In this document: piece after piece, positions 55,199-64,000 of the stretch | Numbering within the stretch: position 1 is the stretch's first letter | Layout: every line of letters begins with the position of its first letter | NCBI GenBank assembly: GCA_964389805.1 | Contig: CAYMFU010000117.1 | Location: forward strand, 1-64,000 | Length of the DNA: 64,000 nucleotides | Direction: 5' to 3' | From: JAGTVG01 sp964389805 | GTDB lineage: Bacteria > Bacteroidota > Bacteroidia > Cytophagales > Cyclobacteriaceae | The notes under the pieces: model-generated | Told to the model about the DNA's origin: nothing | What the model saw: the letters and a program-made list of their open reading frames with translations, nothing else | The model's database searches: none | Position numbers and translations under genes: made by a program

Positions 55199-57655
55199 AT
55201 GAAGAAAAATACATTACTGCTTATAATGATGGTTATAGCATCATGTAAGACGAACCAACCCATACCCACAACTGATTTATCAGAACCTCAGGTTCAGGTA
55301 CAGATCGAAAAGATGAAGAAACTTGATGGCTTCTTTAACTTGTATTGGGATAATAATTCCGGAAAGGTCTGGCTTGAGATCGACAAACTGGATTTTGAAT
55401 TTCTATATGTCAATTCCCTGGTGGCCGGAATGGGTTCTAATGATATTGGGCTTGACCGGGGTCAATTTGGACAGAACCGGGTGGTTAAATTTGTGAAGAA
55501 CGGACCTAAAATCCTGATGGTTCAACCAAATTACAGATATAGAGCAATATCAGACAATCCATATGAAAGAAAAGCGGTAGAGGAATCATTTGCGAAATCT
55601 GTTCTATGGGGTTTCAACATTAAAGATCAGCGCTTAAACAGCTATATTGTAGACGCCACAGACTTTTTCCTCGGAGATGCACATAATGTAAGCAGAACCT
55701 TAAGCAGGATGAACCAGGGAAACTATCAGGTCGATGCCTCAAAATCAAGTATTTATCAGGATAATTTAAAAAGTTTCCCTGAAAACACTATTGTCGAAGC
55801 CCTCCTCACTTTTAAAGGACAGCCAAAAGGATATTATGTATGGCAAGTGACACCTACACCTGAATTAATTACCGTTCGTCAGAGGCATTCATTTGTAAAA
55901 CTTCCGGATACTGACTATAAAATGAGAAAATATGATGCAAGAAGCGGTTATTTTGAAATTTCATTCTTTGATTATGCAGTTCCATTTACCGAACCCATAG
56001 ATCAGAAGTATATAGTACGACATAGATTAAAGAAAAAAGATCCTGACCAGAAATTAAGCGAGCCTGTTGAACCAATCGTATATTATCTTGATCCTGGTGC
56101 ACCAGAACCAATCCGGTCCGCTCTATTGGAAGGGGCATCCTGGTGGAATGATGCATTTGAAGCCGCCGGTTTCAGAAACGCCTTCCAGATAAAAATGCTA
56201 CCGGAGGAGGCTGATCCAATGGATGTCAGGTATAATATTATCCAATGGGTCCATAGATCAACACGTGGGTGGTCATATGGGCATTCAGTTATAGATCCCA
56301 GAACCGGCGAGATAATCAAGGGTCATGTATCGCTCGGATCCCTCAGGATCAGACAGGATTTCTTGATTGCCCAGGGATTGTTGTCTCCTTATCATGATGA
56401 CAATACTGACCTGTCCGAAGCCAGGGAAATGGCCCTTGCAAGGATACGCCAGCTTTCAGCCCATGAGGTGGGACATACTCTGGGGCTGGCACATAATTAT
56501 GCAGCCAGTGTTCAGAACAGGTCCTCCGTAATGGATTATCCCCATCCTTTAATAAGACTGGACGACGAAGGGGAGATCGATCTCTCAGAAGCATATGATA
56601 CCAAAATAGGTGAATGGGATAAAATGGCAATCCGATATGGATATTCAGAATTCTCTGAAAATGAAGAAGAATACCTGTATCAAACAATTCAGGAAAGTTT
56701 AGATAATGGACTTTATTATATTTCTGATAAAGATTCACGGCCTGAAGGCAGTGCTCACCCATTCGCACACTTATGGGATAATAATATAAACGCTGCCGAC
56801 GAACTAAACCGAATTATTGAGATCAGAAGAATCGCACTGAACAATATGGGTCTTAACAGTATTCCGAACAACTTCCCTGTATCTTCCCTGGAAGATATGA
56901 TTGTTCCCGTTTATTTGATGCACCGGTATCAACTGGAAGCAGCTTCAAAACTTATAGGTGGCTTGCTATATACATATGCGCATAAAGGAGATGGTCAAAT
57001 CATTACAGAAATGATCCCGGCTGAAAGCCAGGAGATGGCATTAAAAGCAATACTGCAAACACTACAACCTGAATTCTTGGAAATACCGGAACACCTTCTT
57101 GAATTAATACCTCCCAAAGCATTGGGATACAATCAAACCAATGAAAACTTTCGAGGTAAAACAGGCTTGACCTTTGATCCTTTATCTGCAGCGGAAAGTT
57201 CTTCAAGTTTTGCGATCAGACTATTGCTAAATCCACAAAGGGCTTCGCGGCTGGTGGAATATAAATCGAGGGATACTGATCTCCCCGGCTTTGATAAAAT
57301 ATTAATTGAATTGACTGATAACACATGGAAGAAAACATACAAAAATCCCTATCATAAGGAAATTAACAGGGTTGTCAGTATGGAATTATTAAATAAGATG
57401 CTCCAACTGGCCGAAAATCAATCAGCATCAGTTCAGGCCAGGGCAATTACATTGTCCGGTATCTACGGGCTCGAAAAGTGGATGCAATCGAAATACAAAA
57501 CCGAAAAAAGCAGTGACGAAAAAGCGCACTTGTTATATGGTTTGGAAAGTATAAAACGATTCAAAGATAATCCTGATCTTTTCAAGGTGAATAATCCTGA
57601 TAAACTCCCTATGGGATCACCAATTGGAAATAATATGTTAAACTGTGATTTTTAA
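55199..57655 (+). CDS. Zinc-dependent metalloprotease lipoprotein (metzincin motif)
   Basis: An 818-residue exported peptidase of the DUF5117/DUF4953 type. Lipobox MVIASC (Cys16) predicts an envelope-anchored lipoprotein. The N-terminal ~270 residues (FNLYWDNNSGKVWLEIDKLD; YFEISFFDYAVPFTEPIDQK) form the propeptide-like DUF5117 region. The catalytic motif is HEVGHTLGLAHN with H422, E423, H426 and the third ligand H432, followed by a Met-turn VMDYPHP. The long helical C-terminus (about 500-818) is typical. It is followed directly by two M14-family genes and probably forms a secreted proteolysis unit with them. Confidence 0.85.
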   Translation: MKKNTLLLIMMVIASCKTNQPIPTTDLSEPQVQVQIEKMKKLDGFFNLYWDNNSGKVWLEIDKLDFEFLYVNSLVAGMGSNDIGLDRGQFGQNRVVKFVKNGPKILMVQPNYRYRAISDNPYERKAVEESFAKSVLWGFNIKDQRLNSYIVDATDFFLGDAHNVSRTLSRMNQGNYQVDASKSSIYQDNLKSFPENTIVEALLTFKGQPKGYYVWQVTPTPELITVRQRHSFVKLPDTDYKMRKYDARSGYFEISFFDYAVPFTEPIDQKYIVRHRLKKKDPDQKLSEPVEPIVYYLDPGAPEPIRSALLEGASWWNDAFEAAGFRNAFQIKMLPEEADPMDVRYNIIQWVHRSTRGWSYGHSVIDPRTGEIIKGHVSLGSLRIRQDFLIAQGLLSPYHDDNTDLSEAREMALARIRQLSAHEVGHTLGLAHNYAASVQNRSSVMDYPHPLIRLDDEGEIDLSEAYDTKIGEWDKMAIRYGYSEFSENEEEYLYQTIQESLDNGLYYISDKDSRPEGSAHPFAHLWDNNINAADELNRIIEIRRIALNNMGLNSIPNNFPVSSLEDMIVPVYLMHRYQLEAASKLIGGLLYTYAHKGDGQIITEMIPAESQEMALKAILQTLQPEFLEIPEHLLELIPPKALGYNQTNENFRGKTGLTFDPLSAAESSSSFAIRLLLNPQRASRLVEYKSRDTDLPGFDKILIELTDNTWKKTYKNPYHKEINRVVSMELLNKMLQLAENQSASVQARAITLSGIYGLEKWMQSKYKTEKSSDEKAHLLYGLESIKRFKDNPDLFKVNNPDKLPMGSPIGNNMLNCDF

Positions 57656-57722
57656 AATAATTAGATTATTATTGATAATAACGATCCAAATATTTTTTAA
57701 AATTCAACTTCATATAAGCTCG

Positions 57723-59387
57723 ATGAGAAAATACAAATATTTGTTCATTTTAGGCATTGCATTAATTCTACATCTAAAAAGTATCCTGATCATTGGTCAG
57801 GTTCCTTACAGGGATCATGAAAAACTTTCAAAGGCCATAAATGATCTTCATTCCCAATACCCTCAAATCACGAAGCTCATCTCATTAACAAAAACGGTGG
57901 GGGAAAAGGATATCTGGGTGTTGGAAATAGGGAAAATGAATAAAGAAAATCAGCCTGGATTGGCCATATTGGGGGGTGTTGATGGTAGCTATATATCCGG
58001 GCCGGAACTTTGCCTGAGGTTCGCCGAAGAGATTCTATCCTCAAGTTCAAGCGACAGCATCCGTAACTTACTTGACAGCGTATCCTTTTATGTAATTCCT
58101 AATGTAAGCCCGGATGCTTCAGAACAGTATTTTAGTAACATAAGATATACAAGACAAAAGAACTCCAGGGCTACCGATGATGACCGGGATGGAAGAGTAA
58201 ATGAGGATCCCTATGAGGATTTAAATAAGGATGGAATTATCACTTCCCTGAGGATCAGAGATCCAAAGGGAACATGGATTACTCACCCTGATGATGAAAG
58301 AGTAATGATCCAGGCAGATAAGAAAGAAGGTGAAAAAGGAGAATACATCCTGATAAGTGAAGGTGTTGACAATGACCTGGATAAAAAGTTTAATGAGGAT
58401 GGTATTGGAGGGATTATTTTCAATAAAAACCTCCCATATAAATTTGAGCATTTCAAACCGGGCGCCGGAGATTATCCGGTTTCTGAATTAGAAACAAAAG
58501 CGGTTCTCGATTACCTGTATGAAAAATGGAATGTATTCGCTGTCTTTACATTTGGGCCTTCCGACAATCTGTCTAAATCCCAACAGTTCAGCAAACCGGA
58601 AGCTGAAAAACAAATAGTATCCAGTATTCTTGAATCTGACGCTATAATCAATTCTTTCATATCAAAAAAGTATAATGAAATTAGCGGTGAGAAGAGCCAT
58701 GCGGAAACTAAGGTTATTAATGGCGATTTCATGCAGTGGTCATATTTTCATTATGGTCGCTTAAGTTTTAGCACACCTGCCTTTTTTATACCTGAGATAG
58801 AGATAAAGCCTGATTCTCTGGAATCCCCTAAAAAGAAACCAGGGGAGTTTAACTCTGAGGTTAATTTTATGAGATGGGCAGACAGTACACTTCAGGAAGA
58901 ATATTTCCTTGACTGGACTAAGATCCAACATCCTGATTTTCCTGATCATCAGGTTGAGATTGGTGGATTATTTCCATATGTCAGAAACAATCCACCCACA
59001 AATTTGATGGATAGTATTTCCAGAACCCATAATGAATTTATTGTCTGGCTGGCATCCCAGCGACCCGTCATACAAATAATCAATATTCATACCGAAAGCA
59101 TTGGAAAAAATGTATTCAGGCTTGAAATGGATATTTACAACCGGGGATATTTCCCCGCTCTAAGTGAAATCGGCATCAAAACCAGGTGGGTTAAAAAACC
59201 AAAAATAAGTCTGGCACTTGAGGAAGGACAAGAAATCATCAGTGGCCGTCCTATCCAATTACTGGATAAATTACAAGGGGATACAGCACATCATCTAAGC
59301 TGGCTTGTAAAAGAAAAGGGAACGATCACCGTTGAAGCAGGCGCCCCTCAAACAGGTGTACAAGTCATTGAAGTTGAATTGAAATAA
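57723..59387 (+). CDS. M14 carboxypeptidase-like protein lacking zinc ligands
   Basis: A 554-residue exported protein from the ATG at 57723 (hydrophobic signal, residues 5-25; an in-frame GTG at 57645 would put a second hydrophobic stretch ahead of it). It follows the M14 fold and aligns end to end with the next gene: EKDIWVLEIGKM, SFYVIPNVSPDASEQY, an acidic loop DDDRDGRVNEDPYEDLNKDG (residues 152-171) and FAVFTFGPSDN. The zinc motif HxxE is replaced by D87-G-S-Y90, and the third His by Gly278. It should not be an active zinc peptidase, yet the frame is intact. A binding, chaperone or regulatory role is inferred. Confidence 0.75.
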   Translation: MRKYKYLFILGIALILHLKSILIIGQVPYRDHEKLSKAINDLHSQYPQITKLISLTKTVGEKDIWVLEIGKMNKENQPGLAILGGVDGSYISGPELCLRFAEEILSSSSSDSIRNLLDSVSFYVIPNVSPDASEQYFSNIRYTRQKNSRATDDDRDGRVNEDPYEDLNKDGIITSLRIRDPKGTWITHPDDERVMIQADKKEGEKGEYILISEGVDNDLDKKFNEDGIGGIIFNKNLPYKFEHFKPGAGDYPVSELETKAVLDYLYEKWNVFAVFTFGPSDNLSKSQQFSKPEAEKQIVSSILESDAIINSFISKKYNEISGEKSHAETKVINGDFMQWSYFHYGRLSFSTPAFFIPEIEIKPDSLESPKKKPGEFNSEVNFMRWADSTLQEEYFLDWTKIQHPDFPDHQVEIGGLFPYVRNNPPTNLMDSISRTHNEFIVWLASQRPVIQIINIHTESIGKNVFRLEMDIYNRGYFPALSEIGIKTRWVKKPKISLALEEGQEIISGRPIQLLDKLQGDTAHHLSWLVKEKGTITVEAGAPQTGVQVIEVELK

Positions 59388-59397
59388 TGTGATTACT

Positions 59398-61161
59398 ATG
59401 AAATATAGATTTAATTACCTCATTTATACTACATTCCTTTTATTTGTTGCTGCTGTTTTCAATCAAGAAAGTAAGGCACAGCGAGTTGAGGATATTTTTA
59501 AAGCGGCGGGCACCCCTTCTAACCCTAAGGTGGCTGTAAGTTGGAACAGGTACAATACCTATGATGGAATTTCATCGATATGTGATCAACTGGTTAAAGC
59601 CTACCCCAACCTGATAAGCAAAAAATCGATTGGCAAATCCTATGAAGGCAGGGATATATGGGTTCTTGAAATTACTGATTCCAGAACATTACCAGCACAG
59701 GATAAACCTGGATTTTATATAGACGGCAATATTCACAGCAATGAGATCCAGGGTAGCGAGATCAGTTTATATACAGCCTGGTATCTGGTAGAATCTTATA
59801 ATGAGAATGCATTTATAAATACATTGTTAATAGAGAAGGTGTTTTATATAGTTCCCACTATTAATCCTGATGCGAGAGATAATTTTATGAAAGCGCCAAA
59901 TACTGCCAATACACCTCGCTCAGGAATGATCCCTTTCGATGATGACAGGGACGGACTGGAAGATGAGGATGGCCTTGATGATGTAAATGGAGATGGACAT
60001 GTCACCTACATGCGGAGAAAAAATCCGAATGGGCGTTATAAAATAGATCCGGAAAATCCAAAGTGGTTGATCAGGGCTGACCCTGACGAGGCCGGTCAAT
60101 ATGAATTCCTGGGCACTGAGGGCTTCGATAATGATGGAGATGGAATGGTAAATGAAGACCGTGTCGGCGGATATTATGACCCAAACAGAGACTGGGGTTG
60201 GGACTGGCAGCCTGATTATATTCAATTTGGTGCTCTGAAATATCCATTTTCTGTTCCTGAAAACAGGGCTGTAGCAGAATTCGTGATGGCTCATCCGAAT
60301 ATCGCAGGCGCGCAGAGTTACCATAATTCAGGTGGCATGATCTTAAGAGGACCGGGATCCGCATCTGATGAAGCTTCATTTCATGACACAGATAAGCCTG
60401 TTTATGATGCCATAGGTAAATTAGGAGCTAAAATCATTCCAGGATATGAATATATGGTACTATTTGCTGATTTGTATCCGGCTTTTGGTGGAGAACTGAG
60501 TTGGTTTCACGGAGGGCGGGGAATATTTACATTTACCAATGAATTGTTTACCAGTAAATATCTATTCAATAAGGATTATAAAAATTACAATGAAAGGATG
60601 AAAGATGCCTTTGACTTTGACAAATATCTTTTATTTGAAGATTCATATGTAGAATGGACTCCTTATGACCACCCGATATACGGGGAAATTGAAGTTGGTG
60701 GATTTAAAAGAAATTATTCAAGAGCTAATCCCGGATTCCTGCTTGAAAGTGATGCACATCGTAACATGGCTTTTACGATCTTTCATGCCTATCATACACC
60801 CAAATTGGTTGTAGAAGAGGTAAAGGAAAAGGACCTGGGGAAAGGGCTTAAAGAAATAACAGTGACGATCGCTAACAAAAGGATGATCCCGACACATTCA
60901 GGAAATGATGTGCAAAACAAAATTAATCCTCCTGATTATATAGGCATTGAAGGTGCTGAGGTTATTGCTGGAATGATCGTATTGGATGAAGATCTGAAGA
61001 TGACCAAGGAACAACAATTCAATCCAGAGCAGATTGAAGTACAAAACATACCCGGCATGGGAGTAGTTACCGTTCGATGGATTATTTCAGGTGAAAAGGA
61101 TTTCAGTATAAATGTGGATAGCCAGAAAGGAGGAAAACTTACCTGGTCCAAAAAATCTTAG
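59398..61161 (+). CDS. M14 family zinc carboxypeptidase, exported
   Basis: A 587-residue exported metallocarboxypeptidase (signal to about residue 28; the ATG at 59398 is preferred to GTG 59389). Zinc ligands are intact: H113 and E116 in GNIHSNEIQGSE, and H309 in GAQSYHNSGG. DPNRDWGWDW near 261 holds the Asn-Arg pair that binds the substrate carboxylate, and FTFTNELF near 380 the probable catalytic Glu. An acidic DDDRDGLEDEDGLDDVNGDG loop (181-200) looks calcium-binding. It is 10 nt downstream of its inactive paralogue, with which it shares the whole architecture. Confidence 0.88.
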   Translation: MKYRFNYLIYTTFLLFVAAVFNQESKAQRVEDIFKAAGTPSNPKVAVSWNRYNTYDGISSICDQLVKAYPNLISKKSIGKSYEGRDIWVLEITDSRTLPAQDKPGFYIDGNIHSNEIQGSEISLYTAWYLVESYNENAFINTLLIEKVFYIVPTINPDARDNFMKAPNTANTPRSGMIPFDDDRDGLEDEDGLDDVNGDGHVTYMRRKNPNGRYKIDPENPKWLIRADPDEAGQYEFLGTEGFDNDGDGMVNEDRVGGYYDPNRDWGWDWQPDYIQFGALKYPFSVPENRAVAEFVMAHPNIAGAQSYHNSGGMILRGPGSASDEASFHDTDKPVYDAIGKLGAKIIPGYEYMVLFADLYPAFGGELSWFHGGRGIFTFTNELFTSKYLFNKDYKNYNERMKDAFDFDKYLLFEDSYVEWTPYDHPIYGEIEVGGFKRNYSRANPGFLLESDAHRNMAFTIFHAYHTPKLVVEEVKEKDLGKGLKEITVTIANKRMIPTHSGNDVQNKINPPDYIGIEGAEVIAGMIVLDEDLKMTKEQQFNPEQIEVQNIPGMGVVTVRWIISGEKDFSINVDSQKGGKLTWSKKS

Positions 61162-61210
61162 TAAATCCTCCTGGATCTTAATAAAATATGATCCGGTTAT
61201 CAGAATTGTA

Positions 61211-61242
61211 TCTGAATCCTGATAAACTAATACTTACCTTTG
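61211..61242 (+). promoter_or_regulatory. Candidate promoter of the UvrD-like helicase gene
   Basis: TCTG (61211-61214), exactly 20 nt, then TACCTTTG (61235-61242), a perfect TAnnTTTG box with a one-mismatch -33 element. The -7 box ends 64 nt before the ATG. Confidence 0.4.
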
Positions 61243-61306
61243 TGGCTAAGAAAAATTGTTCAACATTATAACATGGAATACATCATTATCCGCTTAATTT
61301 GCAAAG

Positions 61307-63583
61307 ATGAATGATAGCAGTTCACCAGATTATCTACAGGAATTAAACGAAGCTCAATGTAAAGCTGTTCTTAATATCGAAGGCCCTTCATTGATCATCG
61401 CCGGAGCGGGTTCAGGGAAAACCAGGGTACTGACTTACCGTATAGCCCATCTGATCAAAGCACATCATATTGATCCATTTAATATTCTTGCACTGACCTT
61501 CACGAATAAGGCCGCCAGCGAAATGCGGGAACGTATTGAAAAAATAGTTGGGAATGATGCAAAAAATATCTGGATGGGTACATTTCATTCTGTTTTTGCT
61601 AAAATTTTAAGAATAGAAGGTCATCTTTTAGGCTTCCCAAGCAATTTTTCAATTTATGATACGGATGATTCGAAATCCTTATTGAAATCAATTATTAAAG
61701 AACTCAATCTGGATGACAAGGTTTATAAGCCCAATGTAGTTTATAACCGGATATCAGGTGCAAAGAACAGGTTGATATCCTGGCGGGAATATCAGAACAA
61801 CCCTGTGTATAAAGCTGATGATGTGAGCGCTATGAAACCCGAACTGGGGAGGATCTATCAGATCTATGTAGAAAGGTGTTTCAAGGCGTCAGCTATGGAT
61901 TTTGATGACCTCCTGTTCAATACCTATATACTGTTTCGGGATCATACTGATGTACTGAATAAATATCAACAATTCTTCCATTATGTGCTGATCGACGAGT
62001 TTCAAGACACCAACATTGCGCAGTATATTATCACAAAGAAATTATCTGCTGTTAGGCAGAATATTTCTGTAGTAGGTGACGATGCTCAGAGCATTTATGC
62101 CTTCCGTGGTGCAGAAATACATAATATCTTGAACCTTGAAAAGGATTATCCGGATCTTAAGATCTTTAAATTAGAACAAAATTACCGCTCAACCCAGAAT
62201 ATTGTTAATGCCGCTAATACGGTTATAAAAAGAAACAAAGCTCAGTTGCCTAAAAAACTTTGGACAAGTAACTCAGAGGGTGATCTAATCGAACTGATCA
62301 AAGCCAATTCCGATAACGAAGAAGGCAAACTGGTTGCTTCTGCCATTTTCGAAGCGAAGGCCAACAGGCAATTGCATAATGAAGACTTTGTAGTACTGTA
62401 CAGGACAAATAGTCAATCCCGGGCAATAGAAGAAGCATTGCGCAGGATGAACATCAAATATAGAGTGGTGGGAGGTCTTTCCTTCTATCAACGCCGTGAG
62501 ATCAAAGACCTCTTATGTTATCTGCGTTTTTCCGTTAACCATAATGACGAAGAAGCACTGAAGCGAATTATTAACCTTCCGAAAAGAGGCATTGGCGCAG
62601 GAACTATAAATAAGATCATTGTAAATGCAAATGAGAACCAGCTGAGTTTATGGGAAGTCATTTCCAATATTAACGAATTCGGGGCAGGACGTGCAGTCGG
62701 GAATATTCTTGAATTTTCAAATCTTATTAAGCGATTTGAAATTGAAATTCAAAAGAAGGATGCTTACGAAGCATCAAATCTTATAGCTAAAGAATCCGGA
62801 TTATTACGTGATCTGTATGATGATAAAACCATAGAGGGTCTTAACCGGTATGAAAACGTTCAGGAACTGCTAAATGCGATAAAAGAGTTTGTTGACAACG
62901 AAGAGAATGAGGATAAAAGCCTGTCATCTTTTTTACAATCAGTAGCTTTGATCACCAACCTTGATGAAGATGACAAGGAGGATCAGGACAGAGTGACCCT
63001 GATGACCATTCACATGGCCAAAGGACTGGAATTTAACCAGGTATTTATAGTCGGTATGGAGGAGGATCTCTTCCCTTCGCAAATGATGCTTGCCAGCAGG
63101 GCTGATCTGGAAGAAGAAAGAAGGTTGTTCTATGTAGCGATGACACGTGCCAGGATTAAGCTGGTTTTATCATATGCTATTACCCGGTATCGCTTCGGGA
63201 GGTTGAAAAGTTGCGATCCAAGCCGGTTTATTGATGATATCGATCCACGATATATTAAAATGACAAGAAGCGCATTCCCTAAGATTGAAAATAATATATT
63301 ATCTTCAACTTTTTCAAGACAGGGTAACAATAGCTATGCGCACAACCTCAAAAAGGTAGTCAACAAATCACCGGTTAAAAAGCATACGCCCTCACCTGGG
63401 TTTCAACCAAGCGATACGACATATCTGGAAAAAGGAATGAAAGTCGAACATCAAAAATTCGGTTATGGAAAGGTAATAGAAATGGATATCGATGGGGCTA
63501 ATAAAAAGGCTAAAGTTAAATTTGATAATTTTGGGGAGAAAACATTATTGCTTACTTTTGCAAAGCTCAGGATATGTAATTAA
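61307..63583 (+). CDS. UvrD/PcrA family ATP-dependent DNA helicase
   Basis: A 758-residue SF1A 3'-5' helicase acting in DNA repair and replication-fork maintenance. Motifs in order are NEAQCKAVLNIEGPSLIIAG (Q motif), AGAGSGKTRVLTYR (Walker A, residues 32-45), LTFTNKAASEM (Ia), DEFQDTN near 230 (II), VGDDAQSIYAFRGA near 252 (III), LEQNYRSTQ (IV), MTIHMAKGLEFNQVF near 567 (V) and RRLFYVAMTRA near 605 (VI). The C-terminal Tudor-like domain (KVEHQKFGYGKVIEMDIDG) is the PcrA/UvrD RNA-polymerase-binding type. No recB/recC-like neighbour is present. uvrD or pcrA would both be acceptable names. Confidence 0.93.
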   Translation: MNDSSSPDYLQELNEAQCKAVLNIEGPSLIIAGAGSGKTRVLTYRIAHLIKAHHIDPFNILALTFTNKAASEMRERIEKIVGNDAKNIWMGTFHSVFAKILRIEGHLLGFPSNFSIYDTDDSKSLLKSIIKELNLDDKVYKPNVVYNRISGAKNRLISWREYQNNPVYKADDVSAMKPELGRIYQIYVERCFKASAMDFDDLLFNTYILFRDHTDVLNKYQQFFHYVLIDEFQDTNIAQYIITKKLSAVRQNISVVGDDAQSIYAFRGAEIHNILNLEKDYPDLKIFKLEQNYRSTQNIVNAANTVIKRNKAQLPKKLWTSNSEGDLIELIKANSDNEEGKLVASAIFEAKANRQLHNEDFVVLYRTNSQSRAIEEALRRMNIKYRVVGGLSFYQRREIKDLLCYLRFSVNHNDEEALKRIINLPKRGIGAGTINKIIVNANENQLSLWEVISNINEFGAGRAVGNILEFSNLIKRFEIEIQKKDAYEASNLIAKESGLLRDLYDDKTIEGLNRYENVQELLNAIKEFVDNEENEDKSLSSFLQSVALITNLDEDDKEDQDRVTLMTIHMAKGLEFNQVFIVGMEEDLFPSQMMLASRADLEEERRLFYVAMTRARIKLVLSYAITRYRFGRLKSCDPSRFIDDIDPRYIKMTRSAFPKIENNILSSTFSRQGNNSYAHNLKKVVNKSPVKKHTPSPGFQPSDTTYLEKGMKVEHQKFGYGKVIEMDIDGANKKAKVKFDNFGEKTLLLTFAKLRICN

Positions 63584-63619
63584 TCCTCATAAATAAATAG
63601 CTTACCTAAAAATACAGGA

Positions 63620-64000
63620 ATGAAAGATTATAATACGCAGAGAGATCGCTTAGTTTTAAAGGAATACGGGAGGAATGTGCAGATGCTTGTAGATTACCTG
63701 ATGAATATAGAGGACATGGATAAGAGAAATGCCAGCGCCAAAGCCCTTGTTGATCTCATGAAACAAATTAATCCCTCTGTAAAGGAAGGGAGTGAAGACA
63801 CTCAGAAGCTTTGGGATGACCTGGTCATAATGTCTGATTTTAAATTGGAAATAGATAGCCCCTTCCCAAAACCAGATAAGGATCTGCTTTTAAAGAAACC
63901 CGACAGGTTAGGCTATAAAGACAAGAAAATAATATTTAAGCATTACGGCCTTAACATACAATTAATGGTGGATCATGCATTGACTCTTGAAGATCTAAAA
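63620..64000 (+). CDS. DUF4290 domain protein, 3'-truncated by window end
   Basis: The first 127 codons of a DUF4290 protein, open to the last base. MKDYNTQRDRLVLKEYGRNV at the start, then IEDMDKRNASAKALVDLMKQ and a repeat-like second half (FKHYGLNIQLMVDHALTLED) that mirrors the N-terminal helix. The family is small, helical, cytosolic and confined to Bacteroidota, with no known function. It is 36 nt after the helicase gene, and probably co-transcribed with it. Confidence 0.85.
   Translation, partial: MKDYNTQRDRLVLKEYGRNVQMLVDYLMNIEDMDKRNASAKALVDLMKQINPSVKEGSEDTQKLWDDLVIMSDFKLEIDSPFPKPDKDLLLKKPDRLGYKDKKIIFKHYGLNIQLMVDHALTLEDLK

Noticed and set aside
59920..60379. Two overlapping minus-strand frames of 134 and 102 codons
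   Set aside because: Both are antisense to the intact M14 carboxypeptidase, in the repetitive Asp/Gly-rich loop, which produces long reverse frames.
1..64000. CRISPR arrays, tRNA/rRNA genes, insertion sequences, prophage or classic defence operons
   Set aside because: I read both strands for direct-repeat arrays, transposase or integrase motifs and tRNA-like cloverleafs in the intergenic regions and saw none. A tool-based scan (tRNAscan, ISfinder, PADLOC) would be decisive.

Overview
The window looks like a piece of a Bacteroidota chromosome, probably a Cytophagales-like, marine-type lineage. The evidence is the gene content: DUF4954, DUF4290, DUF3109, a FecA-like TonB receptor with a carboxypeptidase-regulatory N-terminal domain, many '…SC' lipoproteins and multiple sulfatases. 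The division/cell-wall cluster has the order and gene set usual for the phylum. Promoters resemble the Bacteroidota TTTG - 19/20 nt - TAnnTTTG type. A cysteine-poor L32 is compatible with Cytophagales. Genus-level placement is not possible from sequence alone.

Layout. (1) 1-5.6 kb is a decayed accessory zone. It opens with an exact 39-bp fold-back palindrome, probably a contig-end artefact, on a truncated metal-binding ABC lipoprotein gene. Two clear outer-membrane-type pseudogenes and one vague remnant follow, interspersed with a DUF4136 protein, a metallo-beta-lactamase-fold hydrolase and a DnaB-C-like ATPase that has lost its P-loop. (2) 5.6-10.1 kb is an operon of acyl carrier protein, ADP-forming acyl-CoA synthetase and a left-handed beta-helix DUF4954 protein. 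(3) 10.2-12.8 kb is a FecA-like TonB receptor with a palindromic operator over its promoter. (4) 13.1-28.4 kb is a complete Bacteroidota dcw operon on the minus strand (mraZ-rsmH-ftsL-ftsI-murE-mraY-murD-ftsW-murG-murC-ftsQ-ftsA-ftsZ). It has three 10-nt-phased MraZ boxes at its head and a hairpin terminator at its tail. murF and ddl are not in it.

(5) 28.7-43.9 kb holds exported or catabolic functions: a TlpA-like lipoprotein, a Gfo/Idh oxidoreductase with DoxX, an orphan FtsX/MacB-type permease, an SDR with a non-canonical active site, a FucP-like sugar symporter, a C-GCAxxG-C-C protein, and a sulfatase-GH9-sulfatase run suggestive of sulfated polysaccharide use but without SusC/SusD. (6) 44-55 kb is largely housekeeping: serine hydrolase, pentapeptide-repeat membrane protein, 2-hydroxyacid dehydrogenase, MgtE, RsmA, then divergently PdxA, DUF177, L32, EF-P, AccB, AccC, and finally DUF3109. 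(7) 55-64 kb is a three-gene secreted metallopeptidase cassette (metzincin-type lipoprotein, a zinc-ligand-less M14 paralogue, an intact M14 paralogue), then a UvrD/PcrA helicase and the start of a DUF4290 gene cut by the window end.

The points most worth a second look are the P-loop-less DnaB-like protein, the dead/live M14 pair, the ACP/acyl-CoA synthetase/beta-helix operon, and two operators read directly from the DNA (MraZ boxes; TonB-receptor palindrome). I saw no tRNA, rRNA, CRISPR array, transposase or prophage genes.
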